DNA of 59,878 nt from Cognatishimia sp. (GTDB taxonomy: Bacteria; Pseudomonadota; Alphaproteobacteria; Rhodobacterales; Rhodobacteraceae). This document shows positions 16,384-23,890 of the stretch, piece after piece. The notes beneath the pieces are model-generated. The model ran no database searches and had not been told where the DNA came from. It was given only the letters and a program-made list of their open reading frames with translations. Position numbers and translations under genes: made by a program. Where the stretch lies: assembly GCA_013215215.1 (NCBI GenBank), contig JABSOU010000001.1, positions 1 to 59,878 on the forward strand, in the 5' to 3' direction. Position 1 is the stretch's first letter; each line of letters opens with the position of its first letter.

Positions 16384-16704
16384 TTAATGTTTAATTGAAT
16401 AAGTATAATGTGAACTATATAACAAATATTGGTATTTAGGTTTATTCCCTATACGTTTGAATGTTACATTAATATCATAGTTAATATCTTTATGTTTTAT
16501 TATTATAGATACTTCTATACAGTTTAGTATTAATGGTTTATTACCTATTATTTCTATAATCCCACACTCTTCAATACTTATTAGGTTGGTTTTATCTCCG
16601 AATTGTTTTATTAGTGCTTTATCTATATCTTTAGCTTCTATTATGTTTTTGTCTAGTTTATTCTTAATGAAGTTTATGACACTTTCTATGTACTTATTTA
16701 TCAT
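16384..16704 (-). CDS. Hypothetical protein
   Basis: 106 aa, Ile/Lys/Asn-rich, alpha/beta. Its stop lies inside the ATTAAATAAATTTAAT palindrome that recurs at gene ends in this block. Not recognised. Confidence 0.6.
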   Translation of the reverse strand: MINKYIESVINFIKNKLDKNIIEAKDIDKALIKQFGDKTNLISIEECGIIEIIGNKPLILNCIEVSIIIKHKDINYDINVTFKRIGNKPKYQYLLYSSHYTYSIKH

Positions 16705-16755
16705 TATTTACCTTCTTTTGGCCGTATGGGTATTGTATACTATAGATCTAATTTA

Positions 16756-16986
16756 CTAAGTTAAGCTTAATAACTCTTTTTTAGGGGTTGCTTCTATCTT
16801 ATTACTTAGGATAATTAGCATATCAGCTACTATAGATCTAATACTATCTTTATCCTCTTCCTTAGTTGCTTTTAATGACGGTAGGCTAAATACTGATTCC
16901 CCTAATGTTGGGAAAATCTCTATTAATTTGTCTAGTTCATTTAATACTATTTCTTTTGCTACTTTCTGCTTATATGTTATCTTCAT
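16756..16986 (-). CDS. Hypothetical helical protein
   Basis: 76 aa, mostly helical (KEIVLNELDKLIEIFP). Follows the 92-aa gene in an operon. Not recognised. Confidence 0.6.
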   Translation of the reverse strand: MKITYKQKVAKEIVLNELDKLIEIFPTLGESVFSLPSLKATKEEDKDSIRSIVADMLIILSNKIEATPKKELLSLT

Positions 16987-16992
16987 TTTTAC

Positions 16993-17271
16993 CTACCCCC
17001 TTAAATACGCTTTTCTTTTCCAGTTCCTAGTGGCTACACGTTCCCACACTGCTAAGGTTGCATTCCAATCATATGACTTATAGTCTACTATCTCAGCTAG
17101 CTTTTCTAAGGGTTGAAAATTATTAAACCAATCCTGCAATAACTCATTAGAAAACTGTATTTTGTCTTTATTTATTCTATGTAAGTCTTTAGCTGCATGG
17201 TGTAAGCTGCAAGGGTTTTCTATGCATGAATGTTCTTTGCAATATTCTTTTAGTTGTTTAGTAGTTATCAT
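16993..17271 (-). CDS. Hypothetical protein
   Basis: 92 aa with Cys and His residues in the first half (KEHSCIENPCSLHHA) and a Trp-rich, basic C-terminus. Coupled to the upstream gene by a one-base overlap. Not recognised. Confidence 0.6.
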   Translation of the reverse strand: MITTKQLKEYCKEHSCIENPCSLHHAAKDLHRINKDKIQFSNELLQDWFNNFQPLEKLAEIVDYKSYDWNATLAVWERVATRNWKRKAYLRG

Positions 17272-17459
17272 TACTTTATATCTCCTCTTATAAATTTAGC
17301 TATTATATCTTTTCTTGTTTTTTTAAGTATTCTAGCGTAATTGCAATATTTCTTGAAGTGTCCATTAGCCTTAAATACGCAAGCACTTTCCCATAATTCG
17401 TTATGCTTCTTATCTATAAGTTCTATATATAAGTCTAGTTTTTGCTGGGTTGTTAACAT
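17271..17459 (-). CDS. Hypothetical 62-aa protein
   Basis: 62 aa, helical and basic with two Cys. Not recognised. Confidence 0.6.
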   Translation of the reverse strand: MLTTQQKLDLYIELIDKKHNELWESACVFKANGHFKKYCNYARILKKTRKDIIAKFIRGDIK

Positions 17460-17468
17460 ATTAATCCT

Positions 17469-17696
17469 TTATTTACGTAAGATTTCTGCTAGTATATCTA
17501 TAGCTGTTTCAATATTGTGATTTTCTTGGTCAATTTCGCATAACTCTTCTATTGCGTTATTAACCTTATTCTTAACATCTTCAAGCTCATGCCAGCTTAC
17601 TATATCATCGTCTAAATCTATGCCATAATGCCCATATATGAACATATCATCTTGGTTATATTCATTATATGTTTTTATTAGTTCTTTTATAGTCAT
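17469..17696 (-). CDS. Hypothetical acidic protein
   Basis: 75 aa from the ATG at 17696, chosen because the shared AAGAAAAGGAAAAAACAAA leader ends right before it. Asp/Glu-rich (GIDLDDDIVSWHELEDV). First gene after an early promoter. Not recognised. Confidence 0.65.
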   Translation of the reverse strand: MTIKELIKTYNEYNQDDMFIYGHYGIDLDDDIVSWHELEDVKNKVNNAIEELCEIDQENHNIETAIDILAEILRK

Positions 17697-17721
17697 TTTG
17701 TTTTTTCCTTTTCTTAATATC

Positions 17722-17750
17722 AATATACCATGTAAAGGTTAAGAAGTCAA
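17722..17750 (-). promoter_or_regulatory. Early promoter (TTGACT-17-TATATT)
   Basis: -35 TTGACT (17745-17750), 17-bp spacer beginning TCTTAACCTTT, -10 TATATT (17722-17727). The -35 lies inside the end of the upstream gene. Same spacer family as the promoters at 20190 and 22212. Confidence 0.75.
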
Positions 17751-18014
17751 TAAGGCTATTATCTCATCGTGTAAATTAAATGACTGATTTTTTTCTGATT
17801 CGCTGCTTATCCTTTTAATCCTATCCTTAACATAAAGGGATTTATAATTTCTTAATATTGTGTCCTGTAGCTCTAAGTCATATTTCAAATAGGTATGCAT
17901 ACCGCCTACTAAGTACTCTATTTGTTGCAGATATAATAATAAATATTTATCATCGTTCTGTATTTTCCCTATCTCAATGCCTATTAAAAGTACCTCACTA
18001 GTTGGTATCTCCAT
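17739..18014 (-). CDS. Hypothetical protein
   Basis: 91 aa, helical. Coupled to the upstream gene at 18014. Not recognised. Confidence 0.6.
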   Translation of the reverse strand: MEIPTSEVLLIGIEIGKIQNDDKYLLLYLQQIEYLVGGMHTYLKYDLELQDTILRNYKSLYVKDRIKRISSESEKNQSFNLHDEIIALLTS

Positions 18015-18196
18015 TACTCACCACCTTTATTTAAACAAGCTAGATAGCCCTTAAGGAATAAGGACACTTCGGCCGTATTCTTACTATCCATTAGCTTTAT
18101 ATGATTATCTTTACTATACTTAATAATGTGATAGCCGTTTCTAGTCTCTAGGTGTAAACCTGTTTCTTGTAATAACTCTTTTAATGTCTTTTTCAT
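18014..18196 (-). CDS. Hypothetical 60-aa protein
   Basis: 60 aa, basic, one-base overlaps with both neighbours. Not recognised. Confidence 0.6.
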   Translation of the reverse strand: MKKTLKELLQETGLHLETRNGYHIIKYSKDNHIKLMDSKNTAEVSLFLKGYLACLNKGGE

Positions 18197-18399
18197 TATA
18201 AATGCTCCTCTAATAACTCTGCTAAGGCTTGACTATCTGGACTAGCTTTTTTATGTAAGCCTTGCAGAATATCCATAAATAGGTTTATTTCTTCTATTCT
18301 ACCTAGTTTCTGCTCATCGCTCATAGCGTTCCCTATGCCGTTAAGAAAATCAATTTTTCCTTTATATCCTACTATTAATTTTAATATTTCGTGTTGCAT
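18196..18399 (-). CDS. Hypothetical 67-aa protein
   Basis: 67 aa, helical; one-base overlaps with both neighbours. Not recognised. Confidence 0.6.
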   Translation of the reverse strand: MQHEILKLIVGYKGKIDFLNGIGNAMSDEQKLGRIEEINLFMDILQGLHKKASPDSQALAELLEEHL

Positions 18400-18698
18400 T
18401 AATAATTATCCCTTTTATTTTCTTTGAAGTGTTGATAAGCGAGTGTAGCCCTGCTAAATAGCTTGCTCTCATAAAGAGTTTCGTTTCTAGTTCTATTATT
18501 GATTATATAGGATACTTCACCTATATTGTTAGGGTAAAATTCCACGTCATAATCAGAATTAAAACTATATACTGTTAATATTTGCTTATCTTGATTAAAG
18601 AAGGTGCTTATTAACTCATATGGTTTAATCTCTGTTATTAAGAACATTGATAATGTATCCAATGCTTCTATTTGTTCATTTGTTGACCGTTGTTGCAT
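18399..18698 (-). CDS. Hypothetical protein
   Basis: 99 aa; beta-rich centre (ILTVYSFNSDYDVEFYP). Coupled downstream at 18399. Not recognised. Confidence 0.6.
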   Translation of the reverse strand: MQQRSTNEQIEALDTLSMFLITEIKPYELISTFFNQDKQILTVYSFNSDYDVEFYPNNIGEVSYIINNRTRNETLYESKLFSRATLAYQHFKENKRDNY

Positions 18699-18710
18699 AT
18701 ATTATTCCTC

Positions 18711-19100
18711 TTAATACTCACTTGCTAACATTAATACACCTTGAATTAAAAACATTTCAAGATTATCTAATGGAAAATCTGTATATTCTATGTATTGCTT
18801 ATATAGTTCTTTTCCGTTGCCATCATCGCATATAACAACTGCATCACATTGTGTATCTAGTTCTTTATTATATGCTTTTTCTTTATCTTTAGTTAGTGTC
18901 CATGTAGTAAAATCATCGCTATCGACTACAAAGCAAGATGTTACACTAGCCACTATGTCTATAAGCCAGTATGCTTTCCCTTCTTCTGCTACATACTGCA
19001 CACCGTCGGTGTAAAGTAAGTTTTTATTTAAGGCATGTCTGTAATAGTTCTCAGTGCCATAAAAGTATGATAATGATTCTTCGCTTAATTTTGTATTCAT
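18711..19100 (-). CDS. Hypothetical protein
   Basis: 129 aa with three Cys and an acidic centre. First gene behind an early promoter and the AAGAAAAGGAAAAAACAAA leader. Not recognised. Confidence 0.65.
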   Translation of the reverse strand: MNTKLSEESLSYFYGTENYYRHALNKNLLYTDGVQYVAEEGKAYWLIDIVASVTSCFVVDSDDFTTWTLTKDKEKAYNKELDTQCDAVVICDDGNGKELYKQYIEYTDFPLDNLEMFLIQGVLMLASEY

Positions 19101-19126
19101 TTTGTTTTTTCCTTTTCTTACTATCT

Positions 19127-19155
19127 ATATTCCCATATTTTGATTAAAATATCAA
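19127..19155 (-). promoter_or_regulatory. Early promoter (TTGATA-17-GAATAT)
   Basis: -35 TTGATA (19150-19155), 17-bp spacer ending AAAATATGG, -10 GAATAT (19127-19132). Spacer type shared with the promoters at 20780, 21615 and 22792. Confidence 0.65.
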
Positions 19156-19171
19156 TAAGGTTATATTAAAT

Positions 19172-19459
19172 TTATTTAATTTTTAGTCCACCTTCTGAAG
19201 CAAAAATAGCTAAGCCTATCATGCCACTTAACATGTTAGAGCTGTGGGCCGTGCTTCTATCTAGTTCCTCACGGTAGAATTTATCGTGAGCTTGTTTAAA
19301 TAAATCGGCCATATGCTCTAAACCGATTAGATAACCTTCTTGTTTATCTATATCGCTATCCCTTGCAGGTATTTTATAATCTAACATATCTCTTAAAACC
19401 TTTCTAGCGTATTTTATTTCTTCTTCTACTTCTGTTAAATCTATCTCGGGAAAATTCAT
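19172..19459 (-). CDS. Hypothetical protein
   Basis: 95 aa, helical with an acidic N-terminus (PEIDLTEVEEEIKYA) and a small hydrophobic C-terminus. Its stop is embedded in the ATTAAATAAATTTAAT palindrome. Not recognised. Confidence 0.6.
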   Translation of the reverse strand: MNFPEIDLTEVEEEIKYARKVLRDMLDYKIPARDSDIDKQEGYLIGLEHMADLFKQAHDKFYREELDRSTAHSSNMLSGMIGLAIFASEGGLKIK

Positions 19460-19764
19460 TACTTTACCTCCTCTAAGTAAGCATCTAGCCTATCAGCGCA
19501 TCTTTTTTCGTATGCTAGGTTATACCTTACTTCATACTTATCGAGTAAGTTTTCTAGCTCAAACATTTCAAAAATCATATAATAGTTACTAAGTTCTTGA
19601 GCTTCTTTTGATAAATTTTCTAAATCATTACTGAAAGCTATATATGCCCATGACATTGTATTTGTGCAACAAGCTTCGATAAGTATATACTCTTTTTCGT
19701 TATCTTCTATTTTCTCTAGATCTTCTATAGTTAATAAATCTAATAATTCGTAATCTTCTAACAT
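19459..19764 (-). CDS. Hypothetical acidic protein
   Basis: 101 aa, strongly acidic (LEDYELLDLLTIEDLEKIED). One-base overlap with the downstream gene. A small acidic early phage protein could act as an inhibitor or DNA mimic, but nothing specific shows this. Confidence 0.6.
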   Translation of the reverse strand: MLEDYELLDLLTIEDLEKIEDNEKEYILIEACCTNTMSWAYIAFSNDLENLSKEAQELSNYYMIFEMFELENLLDKYEVRYNLAYEKRCADRLDAYLEEVK

Positions 19765-19809
19765 TTCTTTTCCTTTTCTGTTTAGTCCTGTTTTGTTTAT
19801 ATAAAATAA

Positions 19810-19896
19810 CCCTGCTAGGCTACAAGATTTGCACTTGCTTAGCGTCTTCTAACGCCTTTATCACCTCTGAATGGTTAAACCAATGACCTAGCAGGG
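19810..19896. other. Structured intergenic element (10-bp outer stem)
   Basis: Perfect inverted repeat CCCTGCTAGG (19810-19819) / CCTAGCAGGG (19887-19896) with 67 bases between. On the minus strand the interior holds two further stems (GCGT/ACGC and CAAG/CTTG), and the outer stem is followed by TTATTTTAT. It may be a small RNA, a leader structure or a terminator. A short open frame (ending KALEDAKQVQIL) crosses it. Confidence 0.4.
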
Positions 19897-19923
19897 GCTA
19901 GCGCCTTTTAATTACACTAGACC

Positions 19924-20163
19924 TTAAATAAGGCCTAGTTGGTGTAATACAGATTCCGCTTGATCTTCTATCTCGCTATATGTTTCTATAGCTAGATTAA
20001 GAACATAGTGAGGGCTTATATCTGGCCCTAGAGAGCTGATAGGCATATCACATTCTAGCGCGCTTGCTGTATCAATGTCTATATAGTCACCTTGAAGATA
20101 GTCTATGAGCTCAGCTCTTGTATACTTATTTGCTTGATTAACTCTAATGTCTTTAATGTTCAT
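19924..20163 (-). CDS. Hypothetical acidic protein
   Basis: 79 aa, acidic C-terminal half (ETYSEIEDQAESVLHQL). Has a canonical early promoter and an AAGAAAGGAAAC leader. Not recognised. Confidence 0.65.
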   Translation of the reverse strand: MNIKDIRVNQANKYTRAELIDYLQGDYIDIDTASALECDMPISSLGPDISPHYVLNLAIETYSEIEDQAESVLHQLGLI

Positions 20164-20189
20164 TTTATTTTGTTTCCTTTCTTAATTAT

Positions 20190-20218
20190 ATTATAGACGA
20201 TAAATGTTAAGAAGTCAA
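20190..20218 (-). promoter_or_regulatory. Early promoter (TTGACT-17-TATAAT)
   Basis: -35 TTGACT (20213-20218), 17-bp spacer beginning TCTTAACATTT, perfect -10 TATAAT (20190-20195). The closest to consensus in the window. Confidence 0.8.
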
Positions 20219-20228
20219 TAAGAAAATA

Positions 20229-20753
20229 TTAAATACTTTCTACTTTTTCGTTATTTTTAATTATTTTTTTACATTCTTCAAAGCTTAATAGGGGTGTAGT
20301 AACTTCTACAAATGAGTCTTTTAATCTCCAATCGTATAAGTAATGTTTCATTTCTGATTTTTCAGTCTGTCTTTTAAACTCATATAACACTTCTGGTGTG
20401 TGTAAATACAAATCTATTTTTCCATTCTTGTCACAAGCTGGGGTATAGCTCAAAGTTATTCTATTAGGCATGAACTCTATAACATAAATAAATTCTATAT
20501 CCCCATGAATGGAATTAGTATCCTCATATAATCTAGGTAAATTTCTAATAAAGTCACTAGCATTACTGTTTCCTATGTGTGGATAGCTCATTGTAGGGTT
20601 ATCTTCAATATAACTTACTAAATGTCTTACTAGGTCAAGCCCTACACCTTCTGGATAACCATCATGGTGCTTATATAGAATATTTGTATTTACTCTAGTA
20701 GGTTCTGCATTTGTGGAATCTGATTTAATTATTATATTTGATCTTGTACTCAT
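20229..20753 (-). CDS. Hypothetical protein (STRSN/HHDGYP type)
   Basis: 174 aa. The opening STRSNIIIK and later LYKHHDGYPEGVG form a pattern I have seen in conserved phage and bacterial proteins of unknown function (STRS...YxHxDGYP). Behind an early promoter with the shared leader. No catalytic role known to me. Confidence 0.65.
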   Translation of the reverse strand: MSTRSNIIIKSDSTNAEPTRVNTNILYKHHDGYPEGVGLDLVRHLVSYIEDNPTMSYPHIGNSNASDFIRNLPRLYEDTNSIHGDIEFIYVIEFMPNRITLSYTPACDKNGKIDLYLHTPEVLYEFKRQTEKSEMKHYLYDWRLKDSFVEVTTPLLSFEECKKIIKNNEKVESI

Positions 20754-20779
20754 TTTGTTTTTTCCTTTTCTTAATTATT

Positions 20780-20808
20780 ATATTCCCATATTTTGAAATT
20801 ATTATCAA
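20780..20808 (-). promoter_or_regulatory. Early promoter (TTGATA-17-GAATAT)
   Basis: -35 TTGATA (20803-20808), 17-bp spacer ending AAAATATGG, -10 GAATAT (20780-20785), then AAGAAAAGGAAAAAACAAA. Confidence 0.65.
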
Positions 20809-20823
20809 GTATTTTAAATTAAA

Positions 20824-21000
20824 TTAATTTAATTTTTCTAGCATACTAATAATCTTATCGCAATATTCAAGCTTGCCATAGTATATAGCGTTTAAATGGC
20901 TTGCTGTGGTGTTTTCTGTTTCTTTAAGTATGGTCTTTATCTCAGCTCTATCTTTTTTTAAGAAGCTTAATAACTCTTTTTTATCTGTATAATGTTTCAT
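20824..21000 (-). CDS. Hypothetical 58-aa helical protein
   Basis: 58-codon frame (MKHYTDKKELLSFLKKDRAE..) with a promoter and the shared leader directly upstream; its stop lies in the AATTAAATTAATTTAATT palindrome. Highly charged helix. Not recognised. Confidence 0.65.
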   Translation of the reverse strand: MKHYTDKKELLSFLKKDRAEIKTILKETENTTASHLNAIYYGKLEYCDKIISMLEKLN

Positions 21001-21026
21001 TTTGTTTTTTCCTTTTCTTAATTATT

Positions 21027-21057
21027 ATATTCCACAGATATATTAAGAGTTAGTTAA
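21027..21057 (-). promoter_or_regulatory. Early-type promoter, weaker
   Basis: -10 GAATAT (21027-21032) and shared leader are conserved. The best -35 (TTAACT, 21052-21057) is 19 bp away, so it is weaker than its relatives. Confidence 0.45.
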
Positions 21058-21120
21058 GTAAATATTTGAATTATAGATAAGGCACACGCTAACTGTATTA
21101 ACAAGTTTAAACTATCCATC

Positions 21121-21588
21121 TTATGCTTCCTCTAACTCTATATCAATTTCTTCAAGAAAAAATAAAGTAACTTGGTTTAATTGGCTTGCTCTTATATTTT
21201 CCTGTTTTATAATTTCTTGTAACTTATTTTTTGCTTGACTAGAATAATCAAAACAAGTGCATAAACAATTACCATGGACATAAATATCACCATCATTATC
21301 TATAGAGTTTATATCATACCCTGTTAGTGCTTTTATTTTCTCTCTAGAATCGTTTAAGATACGTCTATATAAGCAGTAATTAATATCAGTGCTATTATAA
21401 TTTGTTTCCCCGTTCTCATCGGCTACACCATAAGTATCAATAGCATCTACTAAATAAAAATAGTGTTTGTCTATGTCATTACAGGTCTCTATAGCAGTTA
21501 CCATATCGTCATGTTTCCAAGGGCTACAATGCAACAAAAAATTATGCATTGCTTCGTTTACGTCTGGGTTTTTTAATTTTGTTTTCAT
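21121..21588 (-). CDS. Hypothetical acidic protein
   Basis: 155 aa, acidic, with several Cys residues (VHGNCLCTCFDY, CLYRR). Own early promoter and leader. Not recognised. Confidence 0.65.
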   Translation of the reverse strand: MKTKLKNPDVNEAMHNFLLHCSPWKHDDMVTAIETCNDIDKHYFYLVDAIDTYGVADENGETNYNSTDINYCLYRRILNDSREKIKALTGYDINSIDNDGDIYVHGNCLCTCFDYSSQAKNKLQEIIKQENIRASQLNQVTLFFLEEIDIELEEA

Positions 21589-21614
21589 CTTGTTTTTTCC
21601 TTTTCTTTATTGTT

Positions 21615-21643
21615 ATATTCCCACATTTTGCAAAAAATAACAA
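21615..21643 (-). promoter_or_regulatory. Early promoter (TTGTTA-17-GAATAT)
   Basis: -35 TTGTTA (21638-21643), 17-bp spacer ending AAAATGTGG, -10 GAATAT (21615-21620), then the shared leader with one base changed. Confidence 0.6.
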
Positions 21644-21650
21644 ATTAAAT

Positions 21651-21950
21651 TTATTTAATATAGAAGTCATTCAATAATATATCTATACTATTTATATATT
21701 TATATTTATATAAATGAGTGATTATTTCTTGTCTTAAGCCCTCTGTTAACTCTTCAGTTCCTAATGCGATTGCCCATTGTTTTAGATTATCTATGTCATC
21801 ACTAATATAATTTTCTTCTTTGATTGAGCCCTTGGAGTCAATTCTATAACTCTCTTCAGTTAAAAAAGCATTCCCTCTAATGAAGGTACTAATTTTATTA
21901 ACTAAATAACCTATATAAAATATGCTGATTTCTTTTTTATGTCCTAACAT
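21651..21950 (-). CDS. Hypothetical protein
   Basis: 99 aa, Ile/Tyr-rich. Has the AAGGAAAAAACAAA ribosome-site leader but no clear promoter of its own, so it is probably read through from upstream. Stop lies in the ATTAAATAAATTTAAT palindrome. Confidence 0.6.
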   Translation of the reverse strand: MLGHKKEISIFYIGYLVNKISTFIRGNAFLTEESYRIDSKGSIKEENYISDDIDNLKQWAIALGTEELTEGLRQEIITHLYKYKYINSIDILLNDFYIK

Positions 21951-21976
21951 TTTGTTTTTTCCTTTTTTTCTTGCCT

Positions 21977-22183
21977 CTAAAAGTCTACTGTATGTGTTAC
22001 TGATTCCCCGTTTTTTTCACATAAAAATACTGAGATATCATAACCCTTTATTTTTCGTCTAGAATTTTTTTGAAATTCTACTAGGGCTAGTTGTTGTGCT
22101 TGATAAGTCGTATCTGCATACACTTCTATTTTCTTATCTTTATATAGAGCTATGTAGCCATTTTTATTATTTTCATTATTCAT
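21977..22183 (-). CDS. Hypothetical 68-aa protein
   Basis: 68 aa with a beta-alpha-beta look (GYIALYKDKKIEVYADTTYQ), like other small early proteins here. Own early promoter. Not recognised. Confidence 0.6.
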   Translation of the reverse strand: MNNENNKNGYIALYKDKKIEVYADTTYQAQQLALVEFQKNSRRKIKGYDISVFLCEKNGESVTHTVDF

Positions 22184-22211
22184 TGTTTTGTTTTTTCCTT
22201 TTCTTAATTAT

Positions 22212-22240
22212 ATTATGCCCCGCAAAGGTTAAGAAGTCAA
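22212..22240 (-). promoter_or_regulatory. Early promoter (TTGACT-17-CATAAT)
   Basis: -35 TTGACT (22235-22240), 17-bp spacer beginning TCTTAACCTTT, -10 CATAAT (22212-22217), then the AAGAAAAGGAAAAAACAAA leader. Confidence 0.7.
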
Positions 22241-22245
22241 TAAGA

Positions 22246-22265
22246 TTAGATTAAATTTATTTAAT
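22246..22265. repeat. Gene-end palindrome (ATTAAATAAATTTAAT type)
   Basis: Minus-strand AGATTAAA-TAAA-TTTAATCT: perfect 8-bp arms that include the TAA stop of the 22257 gene. Related palindromes sit at the gene ends near 16372, 19163, 20820, 21646 and 22838. They may be weak terminators or recombination sites between cassettes. Confidence 0.5.
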
Positions 22266-22421
22266 CTTCTTTTCAAGTTCTATTATTCTAATAACTACTA
22301 ATGAGCTTGCAAGGGCCATGCAAATAAACCCTATTATATTAAAGTTATTGTTATTTATGCTTACTAAATTTAATGCCCCTAGTGTTAACGTTGCAACAAA
22401 ATAAATTATTAATTCTATCAT
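22257..22421 (-). CDS. Small membrane protein
   Basis: 54 aa from the ATG at 22421 (AAGGGG upstream); a longer reading from 22457 adds a basic stretch. Two hydrophobic segments (IYFVATLTLGALNLV and IIGFICMALASSLVVIRII). Not recognised. Confidence 0.6.
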   Translation of the reverse strand: MIELIIYFVATLTLGALNLVSINNNNFNIIGFICMALASSLVVIRIIELEKKIK

Positions 22422-22431
22422 TATATACCCC

Positions 22432-22764
22432 TTACGCTTGCGAAAAATTATCATCACTTAAGAAATAATGATAATTATTTTTAAGCTTGAATTTTCTTCT
22501 TAAATGATTCTTTAATGCTATCTTAGCATATTTATAATCTTTATTAAGATAATTCTTATGGACTGCAAAAGTAAATACATTATTATCATGAGTAGTATAA
22601 GCGATATGATAAGACATGTTTATATCTAAAGCAAGATAGTTATCAAAATAATAAGTCGTGTAATATTTACGCTCTACTTTTTTTTCGTATTTAGGTATGT
22701 TGAAAGCCGTAATACATTTCTCACTAAATTGAGCTAAATAGTTTTGTAATTTTAATTTATTCAT
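22432..22764 (-). CDS. Hypothetical basic protein
   Basis: 110 aa, Lys/Tyr/Asn-rich. First gene of the early block behind its own promoter. Not recognised. Confidence 0.65.
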   Translation of the reverse strand: MNKLKLQNYLAQFSEKCITAFNIPKYEKKVERKYYTTYYFDNYLALDINMSYHIAYTTHDNNVFTFAVHKNYLNKDYKYAKIALKNHLRRKFKLKNNYHYFLSDDNFSQA

Positions 22765-22791
22765 TTTTGTTTTTTCCTTTTCTTAATTATC

Positions 22792-22820
22792 ATATTCCCA
22801 CAAAATAGTTAAAATATCAA
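22792..22820 (-). promoter_or_regulatory. Early promoter (TTGATA-17-GAATAT)
   Basis: -35 TTGATA (22815-22820), 17-bp spacer ending TTTTGTGG, -10 GAATAT (22792-22797), then the shared leader. The most upstream promoter of the early block. Confidence 0.65.
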
Positions 22821-23034
22821 TAAGGAAAAATTAAATATTTTTAATTTATAATTTTATTTTTTCTTAACAATATTATAACTTAGTTGTGGTATTATTAATT
22901 ATGTAAGCAGTTAGTTAACAGTTTACCAGTAACCTGAAATACAGATATACACATTTTATTAGTAATACGTATTTACTTTGTATTTACACATTCAAAAGTA
23001 ACAGTATTTACATATGTATTAACGCTTTACATTT

Positions 23035-23048
23035 GTAATACGTATTAC
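23035..23048. promoter_or_regulatory. Palindrome GTAATACGTATTAC (right copy)
   Basis: Identical to the site at 15113-15126, on the other side of the early block. Confidence 0.5.
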
Positions 23049-23091
23049 ACACCGATTTTGGGAGAAACGTCTCAATTCTTTCCTTTTCTTA

Positions 23092-23155
23092 ATTCGTTTC
23101 TTCTAACCAAGGTCCTAGGTAATTCGTTTTTTCCAACCCAGGTTTTCTGGGTGTG
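23092..23155. repeat. Imperfect direct repeat, about 30-bp unit
   Basis: Two units, each starting AATTCGTTT, continuing through a CCAA or CCCA block and ending near AGGT or GGGT. A third partial unit (GGCGAATTACTTAGGT) follows near 23171. Confidence 0.4.
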
Positions 23156-23192
23156 TTTTTTATTCATTTTGGCGAATTACTTAGGTTACCTT

Positions 23193-23408
23193 TTAAAAAT
23201 AATTTTCTGTGTTATATAAATCTGTATTCAGATTATTATTAATAATTTCTTTTTCTTTATCTTCAATGACTATATTAAGATCTTCAATGTGTTCTTCTAG
23301 CTCACTTATGTATTTCATAATAGAGCTTATCTGGTCTATATCTTCAATGGTGAGGCTATAGCCTTCGTAAAAAGACTCTATTTTTAAACTAAGTATATTA
23401 TTAGTCAT
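23193..23408 (-). CDS. Hypothetical coiled-coil-like protein
   Basis: 71 aa with a charged helix (ISELEEHIEDLNIVIEDKEK) that could dimerise. Not recognised. Confidence 0.6.
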   Translation of the reverse strand: MTNNILSLKIESFYEGYSLTIEDIDQISSIMKYISELEEHIEDLNIVIEDKEKEIINNNLNTDLYNTENYF

Positions 23409-23432
23409 TACTATTAGTTTACTTTATCTGTG

Positions 23433-23490
23433 TAGGCGCGCAAAACACGCGCAAAAATATTTAGCGCGCAAAACTCCGCAAAAAGTTTTG
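23433..23490. repeat. GC-rich direct repeat GCGCGCAAAAC
   Basis: Two about-27-bp units, each starting GCGCGCAAAAC and followed by a CGCAAAAA-type sequence, in a gap between genes. The GC block stands out in this AT-rich genome and may be a protein-binding site. Confidence 0.45.
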
Positions 23491-23511
23491 ATTTTGAAAT
23501 TGGTTTGAAAA

Positions 23512-23880
23512 TTACTTATAAAACCCAGAAGCTGTTAATGTAATATAATCGTATAGTTCAGAAGTATTAGACACTGGTATAGGTTTGTTATTACTATGAT
23601 CAAATATTACATCATTATCTACTTCTAAATCGTTATCTATAGCGTTTGGTGCGTCAAATAGCCACCAATTTATTGTATCAGTAACAAAACCTTTATCTAC
23701 CTTATCAGAAGACAGAGCTTCCTCACAAGCTATACAAATTACATCAAGAAGATTTTGTGAAGAATCAAAGTTTGTATGAAAACCCTCGGCAAAAAGTTCT
23801 AAAGACTTAGTTAGTTCTAAATCTCTTTTATATTGATTCATGTATAACTTCAATAACTTATTGAATGTTTCTTTTTTCAT
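23512..23880 (-). CDS. Hypothetical acidic protein
   Basis: 122 aa; basic first helix, then acidic, Asn/Asp-rich remainder with a Trp-Trp (TINWWLFDAPN). Not recognised. Confidence 0.6.
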   Translation of the reverse strand: MKKETFNKLLKLYMNQYKRDLELTKSLELFAEGFHTNFDSSQNLLDVICIACEEALSSDKVDKGFVTDTINWWLFDAPNAIDNDLEVDNDVIFDHSNNKPIPVSNTSELYDYITLTASGFYK

Positions 23881-23890
23881 AATTAATCCC

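Larger units (their letters stand above)
22825..23192. other. Non-coding control region right of the early block
   Basis: About 370 bases with no gene. It holds GTAATACGTATTTAC (22962-22976), the perfect palindrome GTAATACGTATTAC (23035-23048) and several TATTTACA-like elements. Two imperfect direct repeats of about 30 bp at 23090-23160 both start AATTCGTTT. Confidence 0.5.

Noticed and set aside
23433-23490. CRISPR-like repeats
   Set aside because: Only two copies, no regular spacers and no cas genes; the Cas4-like nuclease belongs to the replication block.
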